From NCBI GenBank assembly GCA_965243175.1, contig OZ251532.1, forward strand, positions 4,650,001-4,714,000: a stretch of 64,000 nucleotides of DNA, given 5' to 3'. This DNA is from VXYL01 sp965243175. Lineage in GTDB: Bacteria > Pseudomonadota > Gammaproteobacteria > Pseudomonadales > Azotimanducaceae. Below are positions 1-7,754 of this stretch, one piece after another (the stretch's first letter is position 1; the number at the start of each line of letters is the position of its first letter). Below the pieces are notes generated by a model that saw nothing but the letters and a program-made list of their open reading frames with translations, was not told where the DNA came from and did no database searches. The translations under genes were made by a program, and so were the position numbers.

Positions 1-198
1 GCCGTGCCGGTCGCGCCAACTCCACAGCACCTTGCCGAAACCGACGCAGAAGCGCACGACGTGAACGCCCACCATCCGCGCCACGAGGAAGTGCCCGCCT
101 TCGTGGAAGGTCACCAGAATGCCGATGGCGACGATGAGGAAGAACACGCTCACCGCGGCTGGCGCCGCCACCGGCAGAATTTGATCGAGCAGCCCCAT
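1..198 (-). CDS. rseP: Site-2 intramembrane zinc protease RseP, N-terminal part (cut by window edge)
   Basis: The first 66 codons of an M50-family site-2 protease are present. A hydrophobic first membrane segment leads into the zinc-binding HExxH motif (FHEGGHF), followed by a stretch typical of RseP (ARMVGVHVVRFCVGFGKVLW). RseP cleaves the anti-sigma factor RseA within the inner membrane during the sigma-E envelope stress response and also trims signal peptides. The ATG at 198 is used here; a GTG at 201 and an in-frame ATG at 219 are alternatives. The gene follows cdsA on the same strand after about 100 bases, where dxr is commonly found in related genomes. The C-terminal PDZ domains and second metal ligand lie outside the window. 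Confidence 0.85.
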   Translation of the reverse strand, partial: MGLLDQILPVAAPAAVSVFFLIVAIGILVTFHEGGHFLVARMVGVHVVRFCVGFGKVLWSWRDRHG

Positions 199-297
199 CA
201 CGTCGCCTTCGACATGCATCCGTCACGCGAGTTCATGGCCATGATACCAACGCGGCCACATTCGCCGTACACGTTCGCGTCGCGGAAACGTCGCAAA

Positions 298-1107
298 TCA
301 GTTCGCCGGCAGAACGACGTGCGCGTAGATGGCGAAGATCGGCGCGGCGGCCAGGACGCCGTCGATGCGGTCGAGGGCGCCGCCGTGCCCGGGCAGGAGG
401 TGGCCGGAATCCTTGACGCCGCGCAGACGCTTGAGGACGCTCTCGAAGAGGTCGCCGATCACCGCGAAGAGCAGCACGGCGAACCCCGCGCCCAGCCACG
501 CGAGCAGCGTGCCGGGAAGCACTAGCGCACCAACGGCTGCACACGCGCACACCGCCACGCCGCCTCCGGCAAGCCCTTCCCAGGTCTTGTTCGGACTCAC
601 TTTCGGCGCCAGCTTGCGCCGCCCGAACCGTCGCCCGGCGAAGTACGCGCCGGTGTCCGCGAACGCCACCGCCACCAGCAGCCAGATCACGAAGCCCGGC
701 CCGTGGCCGCCGTGCAGCATCACCAGCGCGGTCCAGGCGCCGATGATGGCGATCACGCCGGCCGGCAGCAGGAACACCTGCGGACGCACGAGATCGGCGG
801 TCACGGGATACAAGACCACCAGCCCCGACGCCAGCACCAGCCAGAACGCCACCGCAACGGCAAGCGCGAGGTGGCGCTCCACCGGCAGCAGCCAGAGCGC
901 CACGGCCAGCACCGAGAGCAGCGCCGCGTAGCTGAGCCAGGCCGGCCGCGTTTCCACCCCGGCCAGCCGCGCCCACTCGTAGGCCGCCACCAACGCCAGC
1001 AAATGCAGAAACGCCGCAAACCCCGCCGTCGGCAACCACACGATCGCTGCGGCAACGACAGCGGCCAGCACCAGCGCCGAAGCAACCCGCTGCCCCAGCT
1101 GACTCAT
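298..1107 (-). CDS. cdsA: Phosphatidate cytidylyltransferase (CDP-diglyceride synthase)
   Basis: This 269-residue polytopic membrane protein makes CDP-diacylglycerol from phosphatidate and CTP, the branch point of phospholipid synthesis. The C-terminal third carries the family signature: VSPNKTWEG, then GDLFESVLKR, KDSGHLLPGHGG and a terminal DRIDG, matching the S-x-x-K-R-x4-K-D-x-G-x8-H-G-G-x-x-D-R-x-D pattern. The ATG at 1107 is preferred because AAGAGGAGG lies six bases upstream; the longer reading frame would need a TTG at 1125. It lies between uppS and rseP, all transcribed leftward, so isoprenoid-lipid, phospholipid and envelope-stress functions are grouped. Confidence 0.93.
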   Translation of the reverse strand: MSQLGQRVASALVLAAVVAAAIVWLPTAGFAAFLHLLALVAAYEWARLAGVETRPAWLSYAALLSVLAVALWLLPVERHLALAVAVAFWLVLASGLVVLYPVTADLVRPQVFLLPAGVIAIIGAWTALVMLHGGHGPGFVIWLLVAVAFADTGAYFAGRRFGRRKLAPKVSPNKTWEGLAGGGVAVCACAAVGALVLPGTLLAWLGAGFAVLLFAVIGDLFESVLKRLRGVKDSGHLLPGHGGALDRIDGVLAAAPIFAIYAHVVLPAN

Positions 1108-1171
1108 GGCTCGCCTCCTCTTCAATCAAGCAGCCCAACACGACAGCAGCGAGCCGAACAAGGACGCAGCG

Positions 1172-1924
1172 CTAGCGCCGTGCGCGGCGTCCGTAGCGGC
1201 GTTGGCGGCTGCCGAAGTCGGCGAAGGCGTGGGCTAGTTTGTGTTCGTCGAAGTCCGGCCAGTAGTCGGCGGTGAAGTAGAACTCGGTGTAGGCGAAGTC
1301 CCAGAGCAGGAAGTTGCTGATGCGGCGGTCGCCGCCGGTGCGGATGCACAGGTCCGGCGGCGGCATGTCGGCGAGGGAAAGGAACGACGCGAAGCGGTCC
1401 TCGTCGATGGCGTCCGGCGGCAGGTCGCCCGCGTCCACGGCTCGCGCCAGGCGTTGCGCGGCCTGCACGATGTCCCAGCGGCCGCCGTAGTTCACGGCGA
1501 TGCGCAGTTGCAGGCGCTCGTTGGCGGCGGTGGCGCGTTCGGCGCTTGCCATCAGCGCCTGCAGGTCGTTTGGGAAGCGGCGCGTGTCGCCGACGAAGCG
1601 CAGCCGCGCGCCGTTGGCGTTCAGTTCTTCGATGTCGTCGTTCAGGACGCCGCGCATGAGGTCGAGCAGCAGGCTCACTTCGCGCCTCGGGCGCTGCCAG
1701 TTCTCGGTGCTGAAGGCGAACAGGGTGAGGCACTCCACGCCGAGATCGGCGCAGGCTTGCGCCACCACCTTGACGTTGTTGGCGCCGGCGCGATGGCCCG
1801 CCGCGGCGGGCAGGCGACGGCTCTTCGCCCAGCGGTGGTTGCCGTCCATGACGATGGCGAGATGGCGCGGGGAGACCGCGGCATCCGCGGCCGGCTCCAC
1901 GAGTTTCAGACCGGGCTTGGCCAT
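1172..1924 (-). CDS. uppS: Undecaprenyl diphosphate synthase
   Basis: This 250-residue cis-prenyltransferase condenses isopentenyl diphosphate onto farnesyl diphosphate to give the C55 carrier lipid for peptidoglycan and surface polysaccharides. The N-terminal motif MDGNHRWAK contains the catalytic aspartate, followed by GHRAGANNVK, FAFSTENWQRP, INYGGRWDI-type residues (IAVNYGGRWDI) and the C-terminal RTGGDRRISNFLLWD and YTEFYFTADYWPDF blocks. All are at family-typical spacing and the length is normal. It is the first gene of the leftward group uppS-cdsA-rseP, with 64 bases before cdsA. A 130-base gap separates it from the CoA-transferase gene. Confidence 0.95.
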   Translation of the reverse strand: MAKPGLKLVEPAADAAVSPRHLAIVMDGNHRWAKSRRLPAAAGHRAGANNVKVVAQACADLGVECLTLFAFSTENWQRPRREVSLLLDLMRGVLNDDIEELNANGARLRFVGDTRRFPNDLQALMASAERATAANERLQLRIAVNYGGRWDIVQAAQRLARAVDAGDLPPDAIDEDRFASFLSLADMPPPDLCIRTGGDRRISNFLLWDFAYTEFYFTADYWPDFDEHKLAHAFADFGSRQRRYGRRARR

Positions 1925-2054
1925 CGCGTCCTATGTCGTCCCTTGGCAGGCGACGCGACATTAGCCGTTCGGCGCCGTTCCTTGGCTGCCGCGACTGCGC
2001 CAATTTTGTGCAAGTCCGAGCGGGCAGGGGCGGCGGAGATCGGCTCGCCGCAGG

Positions 2055-4388
2055 CTATTTCGGCGGCTTGTCCACCAGGACGCCCGCGCTTTCCAGCGCG
2101 GCGACGCGGCTGTCGTCGTAGTCGAGCCAGCTTTTCAGCACGGCGCGGTTGTCGGCGCCGAGACGCGGGCAGGGGGTCCAGTCGTCGCTGCCGATGCCGG
2201 CCATCTTGATCGGATTGCCGGGCATTGGCGTCGGGCCCGGTTCCAAGGGCACGAAGAAGCCGCGCGCTCGAACCTGCGGGTCCGCGGTCATGTCCGGGGT
2301 GATGTTCACCGGCCCGGCGGGAACGCCCGCCGTTTGCAGCAGCTGCGCCGCGTCCGCCTTGGGGCGGCGGCGCGTCCATGCGACTATCGCTTCGTCGATG
2401 GCGTCGTGGGCCGTGAACCGGGCTTCCAGATCGTCGCCTGCGGGCAAGCCTTCGACCATGCCGCGCAGCGCCTGCCAATCGTCGTCGTTCCGGCACGCGA
2501 CGGCGACCCAGGCGTCCTCGCCAGCGCAGCGGTAGACGCCGTGGGGGGCCATCTCCGGATGCCGGTTGCCGCGCCGAACGATGCGTTCCGCGCCGAGTTG
2601 CGCTTCCACCAGCCACGGGCCGCAGAACGCCACGCCGCCCTCGTGCAGCGACATTTCGACGAACGCGCCCTTGCCGGTGCGTTCGCGGTAGCGCACGGCG
2701 TCCATCACCGCAGCCGTGGCCTGCACCGCGGTGATGGGGTCCATCAGCGCCATCGCCGTGTTGCGCGGCTCGTCCGGGCCGTAGCCCATCACCGTGGTGA
2801 GGCCGGACATCGGCTCCACGGTGGGGCCGAAGGCCACGCGGTCGCGGTACGGCCCGCTCTGGCCGTAGCCGGGCATGGAGACGTGGATGATCTTCGGGTT
2901 CGCTTCGCGCAGCTGTTCGTAGCCGAGGCCGAGGGACGGCATGGCGCGGGCGCTGAAGTTCTCCATCACCACGTCGGCTTCGCGCACGAGGTCGAGGAAC
3001 ACGGCGCGACCGGCGTCCTGCTTGAGGTCCACGGCGACGCTCTTCTTGTTGCGCTGCAACTTCACGAAGATGGCGTTGACGTTCCACGGTTCCTGCTCCG
3101 GCGGTTCGCCGCCCAGCCAGCCGCCAAGCGGCAGACCGCCGCGGAACTCGCGCGGGCCGCGCCCCATCGGCGCTTCGATCTTCACCACGTCGGCGCCGAG
3201 GTCGGCGAGGGTGCGCGTCGCCAGCGGACCGGCCCAGACGTGGGTGAGGTCGAGAATGCGCAGCTCGCGCAGCGGGCCTTCGGCCATCGCGCGCCCGGCC
3301 GGGCGCGTCCGAGTTTGCTTCGCAGACTCCGTACATGGGGCGGACTCGACTCGATTGCGAAAGCCAGTGCCGGTCGAGCGGTCCACTTCGGCCAGCTTCG
3401 GCGTCGGTCGCGGTGCGCCGTGGATGCGCCAGGAGGGTCGCGGCGAACGCAACGCGCCGCGTGGAGTCTCGATGTGCTGCCAGACTTCGCGTTCCGCCAG
3501 GTGCGGGTCGGCGAGCACGTCGTCGAAGGACTGCACGACGCCCAGCGGAATCCGGCACTCCTCCGCCCGCTGCCCGATCTCCGCCTTCTCCCGCAGTGCC
3601 AGCGCCTCGCCGACGATGGCGTGCAGCGCGTCGCGGTTGCGCATGCGCGATTCGTTGGTGGCGAAGCGTTCGTCCACCAGCAGTTCCGGCATGTCGAGGA
3701 AGACCGTGAACGGGTCCCAGAACCCCGGCACGATGTTGATGTAGACCCAGCCGTCCGCGCACTTGAACAGGTTGGTGGGCACCACCGACCAGAAGTCGCT
3801 GCCGTGGCGGGAGCGCACCGTGCGCCCGCAGTGCCACATCACGGTGGTGAACTGGCTGAGCGCCATCACCACCTCCAACATGCCGATGTCGATGCTGTTG
3901 CGCTCGTTCGCCAGCCGGCAGGCGTTGGCCGCGGCGAAGGCGAAGCCGCCGCTTTGGAACTCCACGTAGTGGCCGGGCAGCGAGAGCGGCGCCCGCCCGG
4001 GGTCGCCCATCAGATTGGTGTAGCCGCCCATCGCCAGCAGCACGTGCGGCGAGGCGCGCCAGTTGCGCTTCGGGCCGCTGCGCCCGAACGGCGTGATCGC
4101 GACCTTCACGGGCGTTGGCCAGTCGTCGAAGCCGAGCGCCGTTACTGCGTCCGCGCTTTCGGCTTCTACGACCACGACGTCCGCTTTGGCCGCCATTTCC
4201 GCGGTCATCCCTGGGCTGGCGATGGCGACGCGACGCTTGCCAGCGTGCAGATACAGGTTCTGCGCCTCCTGGCTCGTCCACGCTGGCGCCGGGGGGGATT
4301 CCAAGCGGACGACGTCGTAGCCGGATTGCGCGAACAGCCGCCCGCAGTAGCCCGCCGCGTAGCCGCCGATCTCCAGCACCCGATCCAT
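2055..4388 (-). CDS. Double-domain class III (CaiB/BaiF) CoA-transferase
   Basis: This 777-residue protein holds two CoA-transferase family III domains in one chain. The N-terminal domain spans about residues 1-360. The second starts near residue 371 (LRELRILDLTHVWAGPLATRTL) and contains the family blocks ADLGADVVKIE, KKSVAVDLK and MPGYGQSGPY, plus a conserved aspartate in ALMDPITAV. Class III enzymes move CoA between acyl groups through an aspartyl-CoA thioester. The N-terminal half matches the fold blocks less well (GYAAGYCGRLFAQSGYDVVRLE), and I cannot place its catalytic aspartate, so it may be the non-catalytic half. The ATG at 4388 begins the domain; further upstream starts add an unrelated leader. 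It is divergent from the hydrolase and flavin oxidoreductases to its right, probably one catabolic locus. The substrate is unknown. Confidence 0.85.
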   Translation of the reverse strand: MDRVLEIGGYAAGYCGRLFAQSGYDVVRLESPPAPAWTSQEAQNLYLHAGKRRVAIASPGMTAEMAAKADVVVVEAESADAVTALGFDDWPTPVKVAITPFGRSGPKRNWRASPHVLLAMGGYTNLMGDPGRAPLSLPGHYVEFQSGGFAFAAANACRLANERNSIDIGMLEVVMALSQFTTVMWHCGRTVRSRHGSDFWSVVPTNLFKCADGWVYINIVPGFWDPFTVFLDMPELLVDERFATNESRMRNRDALHAIVGEALALREKAEIGQRAEECRIPLGVVQSFDDVLADPHLAEREVWQHIETPRGALRSPRPSWRIHGAPRPTPKLAEVDRSTGTGFRNRVESAPCTESAKQTRTRPAGRAMAEGPLRELRILDLTHVWAGPLATRTLADLGADVVKIEAPMGRGPREFRGGLPLGGWLGGEPPEQEPWNVNAIFVKLQRNKKSVAVDLKQDAGRAVFLDLVREADVVMENFSARAMPSLGLGYEQLREANPKIIHVSMPGYGQSGPYRDRVAFGPTVEPMSGLTTVMGYGPDEPRNTAMALMDPITAVQATAAVMDAVRYRERTGKGAFVEMSLHEGGVAFCGPWLVEAQLGAERIVRRGNRHPEMAPHGVYRCAGEDAWVAVACRNDDDWQALRGMVEGLPAGDDLEARFTAHDAIDEAIVAWTRRRPKADAAQLLQTAGVPAGPVNITPDMTADPQVRARGFFVPLEPGPTPMPGNPIKMAGIGSDDWTPCPRLGADNRAVLKSWLDYDDSRVAALESAGVLVDKPPK

Positions 4389-4464
4389 GCGGGCGATCAT
4401 ACGCGAAGCCGCCTGCGGCGAAGCTGCGTTGGGGTACACTCGAAGCGCAGAGGGGAGGGTCGAA

Positions 4465-5280
4465 GTGTCCGAAGCCACGGCTTACGAAGAGCGCGAGATC
4501 GCGCTGGCCACCGGCACGGTGAAGCTGCTCGACGGCGGCGCGGAGGCCGGCGCGAAGGGGCCGGTGGTGGTGCTCCACCACAGCTGGGGCAGCCCCGGCT
4601 GGCTGCCTTTCCACGCGGACTTGGCCTCCCGGGGCTGCCGCGTGATCGTGCCGGACATGCCCGGCTGGGGCGGTTCCGAACGTCCGCAGTGGGCCCGCGA
4701 ACCGCGCGACATCGCCGCAATCGTCTCGCATCTGCTGGACGCGCTGGGGTTGGAGGACGCGAAGCTGGTCGGCCTCGGCTTCGGCGGGTTCGTGGCCGCG
4801 GAACTGGCGACGATGAATCCGAGCCGGCTCCAAGCGCTAGTTCTGGTGGGGGCGGCCGGCTTGCAGCCGAAGGAAGGCGAGATACTCGATCAGATGATGC
4901 TCTCCCACCGCAAGTACATCGAGAAGAGCTTCCGCGATGCCGACGCCTACGCCGAGTGCTTCGGCGAGGAACCGGCGGACGAACTCCGCGACCTGTGGGA
5001 CTTCTCCCGCGAGATGACGGCGCGGGTGACGTGGAAGCCCTACATGTTCAACCGCCGCTTGGCGCCGCTGCTCGGCGACATGCACGTGCCGACGCTGCTG
5101 GCGTGGGGCGGCCAGGACAAGGTGGTGCCCCGGGAGTGCGCCCACCTCTACAAAGAAGCGCTGCCGAACGCCCACGTGGAGATCATGCCCGGATGCGGAC
5201 ACGTTCTGGAGCTCGAGGAGCCGCGGCGTCTGGCCGGCATGGTGGACGGCTTCCCGCAGCGCTGGTCGCGCTCCCCCTAG
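4465..5280 (+). CDS. Alpha/beta-hydrolase fold protein lacking the usual nucleophile serine
   Basis: This 271-residue protein has the alpha/beta-hydrolase core: HHSWG near the oxyanion region, PDMPGWGGSE, an acid residue in LAWGGQDKVVP and a histidine in GCGHVLELEEP. The nucleophile elbow, normally G-x-S-x-G, reads VGLGFGGF: the serine position (residue about 105, codon 4777-4779) is glycine (GGC). The start is GTG at 4465, placed after a strong AGGGGAGGG six bases upstream; an ATG at 4387 would add 26 residues of unlikely sequence. It is the first of three rightward genes with the two luciferase-like oxidoreductases, divergent from the CoA-transferase. Either it is not a hydrolase in the classical sense or it uses another residue. 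The substrate is unknown. Confidence 0.82.
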   Translation: MSEATAYEEREIALATGTVKLLDGGAEAGAKGPVVVLHHSWGSPGWLPFHADLASRGCRVIVPDMPGWGGSERPQWAREPRDIAAIVSHLLDALGLEDAKLVGLGFGGFVAAELATMNPSRLQALVLVGAAGLQPKEGEILDQMMLSHRKYIEKSFRDADAYAECFGEEPADELRDLWDFSREMTARVTWKPYMFNRRLAPLLGDMHVPTLLAWGGQDKVVPRECAHLYKEALPNAHVEIMPGCGHVLELEEPRRLAGMVDGFPQRWSRSP

Positions 5281-5337
5281 CCGCCATCGACGCCCGAAAG
5301 CCAAGCCCGCCAAAGCAAGGGACCTAGGAGACGCGCA

Positions 5338-6666
5338 ATGTTCATCGGCCACTTCACCGAACGCCCCTACCAGGACCCCAGCTCGGGCTACTTCGGCGCC
5401 ACCGGGCGCAGCATCATGGACCTCGGCATGTCCAATGCCAGCTACGACCCGAAGCTCGGCGCCGATCTCTACAACCGCTATCTGGACGAGCGCGTGTTCG
5501 CCGAAGAGATGGGCTTCGACGGCCTGATGCTGAACGAACACCACTCGACGCCCTTCTGCATGGGCGGGGTGATGAATCTGGAAGCCGCGATCCTCGCCCG
5601 CATCACCCGCCGCGCCAAGATCGTGCTGCTCGGCAACATCCTGCCGATCTGGGACGACCCGCTGTTCCTGGCCGAAGAACTCGCCGAGATCGACATGATC
5701 TCGCGTGGCCGCCTGGTGACCGGCTGGGTGCGCGGCACCGGGCGCGAGAGCGTCGCCCACAACGCCGTGCCGCCCTACAATTGGGAGCGCTTCCAGGAAG
5801 CGCACGACTTCATCGTCGAGGCGTGGACGAAGCCCGGCCCTTTCCGCTGGGAAGGCGAGCACTACCACTACCGCTACGTGAACCCGTGGGCGCGGCCCTA
5901 CCAGGACCCGCACCCGCCGATCTGGATTCCCGGCGTGATGAGCCGCAACACGGTGGCCTGGGCCGCCCGCCACCGCTATCCCTATCTGATGCTCGCCACC
6001 GAGTTGCAGCCGACGGTGGAATCCTTCGCCTACTACGACGAAGTGGCGGCGGAGGCGGGCTTCGAGGCCGGCACGGAGCATCGCGGCTACCTCTTCAAGG
6101 TGCATGTGGACGAAACCGAGGAACTGGCCGAAGAGGCGGGCCGCAAGTACGTGCAGGGGCCGAGCAACCCGTTCCTCGAAGGCAACCAGGGCATCGTCCG
6201 CCCGTTCATCCAGAACCTCCCCGGCCTCACCCAGCGCAACAACCTGCTGCCGACGATGAAGAGCTTTGCCGCGGCGGCATCCCGTGGCCGCGCCAGCCAG
6301 CACGTGAAGGAGCAGCAGAAGCAGGCCGAGCAGAAGCAGGAAGCGCCGCCGCCACCGCCGAAGGACATCTACAAGGACCAGACCGAGAAGCTCTCGATCA
6401 TCTCCGGCACGCCGGACACGGTGATCCCGAAGGTGCGGCAAGTGCTGGAGACCATCCGCCCAGGCACCATCTTCTTCTGGGACGGCGACGGCGCCATGAG
6501 CCACGACGACCAGATGCGCAGCCTGCGCCTGATGGGTTCCGACGTGATCCCCGCGGTGCGCGAAATCGGCTCCGAACTGGGTCTCAAAGGCCCGTTCGAG
6601 AGCGACCCGGGCGGCGCCTCGGAAGCGCCGGCGGAGACGTCGCAGAAGCCGGCATCCGAGGGCTGA
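5338..6666 (+). CDS. Luciferase-like (LLM class) flavin-dependent monooxygenase
   Basis: This 442-residue protein has the bacterial-luciferase TIM-barrel fold. Typical blocks are EEMGFDGLMLNEHHSTPF, RRAKIVLLGNILPIWDDPLFLAEELAEIDMIS, GRLVTGWVRGTG and NPWARPYQDPHPPIWIPG. Such enzymes use reduced flavin and oxygen to oxidise small organic substrates. Residues about 318-343 form a Gln/Glu/Pro-rich low-complexity segment with five consecutive prolines, between the barrel and the last helices, which is unusual. AGGAG lies about eight bases before the ATG. It follows the hydrolase-fold gene after 57 bases and precedes a second LLM gene after 43 bases, so the three are probably co-transcribed. The substrate cannot be read from sequence. 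Confidence 0.88.
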   Translation: MFIGHFTERPYQDPSSGYFGATGRSIMDLGMSNASYDPKLGADLYNRYLDERVFAEEMGFDGLMLNEHHSTPFCMGGVMNLEAAILARITRRAKIVLLGNILPIWDDPLFLAEELAEIDMISRGRLVTGWVRGTGRESVAHNAVPPYNWERFQEAHDFIVEAWTKPGPFRWEGEHYHYRYVNPWARPYQDPHPPIWIPGVMSRNTVAWAARHRYPYLMLATELQPTVESFAYYDEVAAEAGFEAGTEHRGYLFKVHVDETEELAEEAGRKYVQGPSNPFLEGNQGIVRPFIQNLPGLTQRNNLLPTMKSFAAAASRGRASQHVKEQQKQAEQKQEAPPPPPKDIYKDQTEKLSIISGTPDTVIPKVRQVLETIRPGTIFFWDGDGAMSHDDQMRSLRLMGSDVIPAVREIGSELGLKGPFESDPGGASEAPAETSQKPASEG

Positions 6667-6709
6667 CGCGCCCGCGAACGAGAGCCCAGGCAGTCAAGGA
6701 GAACAAGCG

Positions 6710-7753
6710 ATGAAAGTGAGCATCGGCATCGGCGGCGCGGCGTCGAACGCGCGCCGGGACTTCGCCGAGCACGTCGCGTTCGTCGTCGAAGCCGAGAAGC
6801 TCGGCGTCGACACGGCGTGGAGCGCGGAAGCCTGGGGCCAGGACGCGGTGACGCCGCTCGCTTTTCTGGCGGCGCGCACGGAACGCATCCGCCTGGGCAC
6901 CGGCATCATGCAGATCAGCGCCCGGGTGCCGAGCATGACGGCGATGACCGCGCTCAGCCTAGCGGCGATTTCCGGCGACCGCTTCCTGCTCGGCCTCGGC
7001 GTCAGCGGGCCGCAAGTGGTGGAGGGACTGCACGGCCGACCGTTCAAGGCGCCGTTGTCGCGGCTGCGGGAAACGGTGGACATCGTGAAGATGGCGTTCA
7101 TCGGCGAGCGCCTCGCCTATTTCGGGCGCTACCACCAGCTGCCCCTGCCCGACGGCGAAGGCAAGGCGCTGCGGCTGGCCCAAGGCGGCAATCAGAACAT
7201 CCCCATCTACCTCGCCACCCTCGGCCCGAAGGCGCTCGTGTACACCGGCGCCGAGGCCGACGGCTGGCTCGGCACCTCGTTCGTGCCGAGCGCTGCGGAT
7301 GCCCACCTCGCGCACATCCGCAAAGGCGCCGAGGCCGCTGGTCGAGACTTGCGCGACATCGACATCCAAGTGGGCGGCACGGTCGCTTTCGGCGATGCGG
7401 AGGAACTGGCGCAGCCGCTCAAGGCCAGCCTCGCCTTCACCTTGGGGGCGATGGGATCCGCCACCACCAACTTCTACAACGAGGCGTACCAGCGCGCCGG
7501 CTGGGAGACGGTCGCCCGCGAAGCCCAGGCGCTGTGGGTGGCCGGACGCCGCGACGCGGCCATCGAGGCGATCCCCACCGAGCTCGTGCTCGCCACCAAC
7601 CTGCTCGGCACGGAAGCCGAAGTAAGCGCTCGCTTGAACGCCTACCGTGACGCTGGGGTCAACACCATCCGCCTCGCCCCGGCCGGCGCGGACCTCACCG
7701 AACGACTCGACACCTTGGGGCGGGCGATGGACTTGCTGAAGAGCGCTTCGTAG
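6710..7753 (+). CDS. LLM class F420/flavin-dependent oxidoreductase
   Basis: This 347-residue single-domain TIM-barrel protein belongs to the luciferase-like superfamily and is closer to the F420-dependent group than its neighbour. Blocks include VEAEKLGVDTAWSAEAWGQDA, LAARTERIRLGTGIMQ, FLLGLGVSGPQVVEGLHG and IPIYLATLGPKALVYTGAEADGW. It probably reduces or oxidises a substrate of the same pathway as the adjacent LLM monooxygenase, hydrolase-fold protein and CoA-transferase. Whether the cofactor is F420 or FMN cannot be told from the sequence alone. A GGAG-like site (CAAGGAGAAC) lies about eight bases upstream of the ATG. Confidence 0.87.
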   Translation: MKVSIGIGGAASNARRDFAEHVAFVVEAEKLGVDTAWSAEAWGQDAVTPLAFLAARTERIRLGTGIMQISARVPSMTAMTALSLAAISGDRFLLGLGVSGPQVVEGLHGRPFKAPLSRLRETVDIVKMAFIGERLAYFGRYHQLPLPDGEGKALRLAQGGNQNIPIYLATLGPKALVYTGAEADGWLGTSFVPSAADAHLAHIRKGAEAAGRDLRDIDIQVGGTVAFGDAEELAQPLKASLAFTLGAMGSATTNFYNEAYQRAGWETVAREAQALWVAGRRDAAIEAIPTELVLATNLLGTEAEVSARLNAYRDAGVNTIRLAPAGADLTERLDTLGRAMDLLKSAS

Positions 7754-7754
7754 A

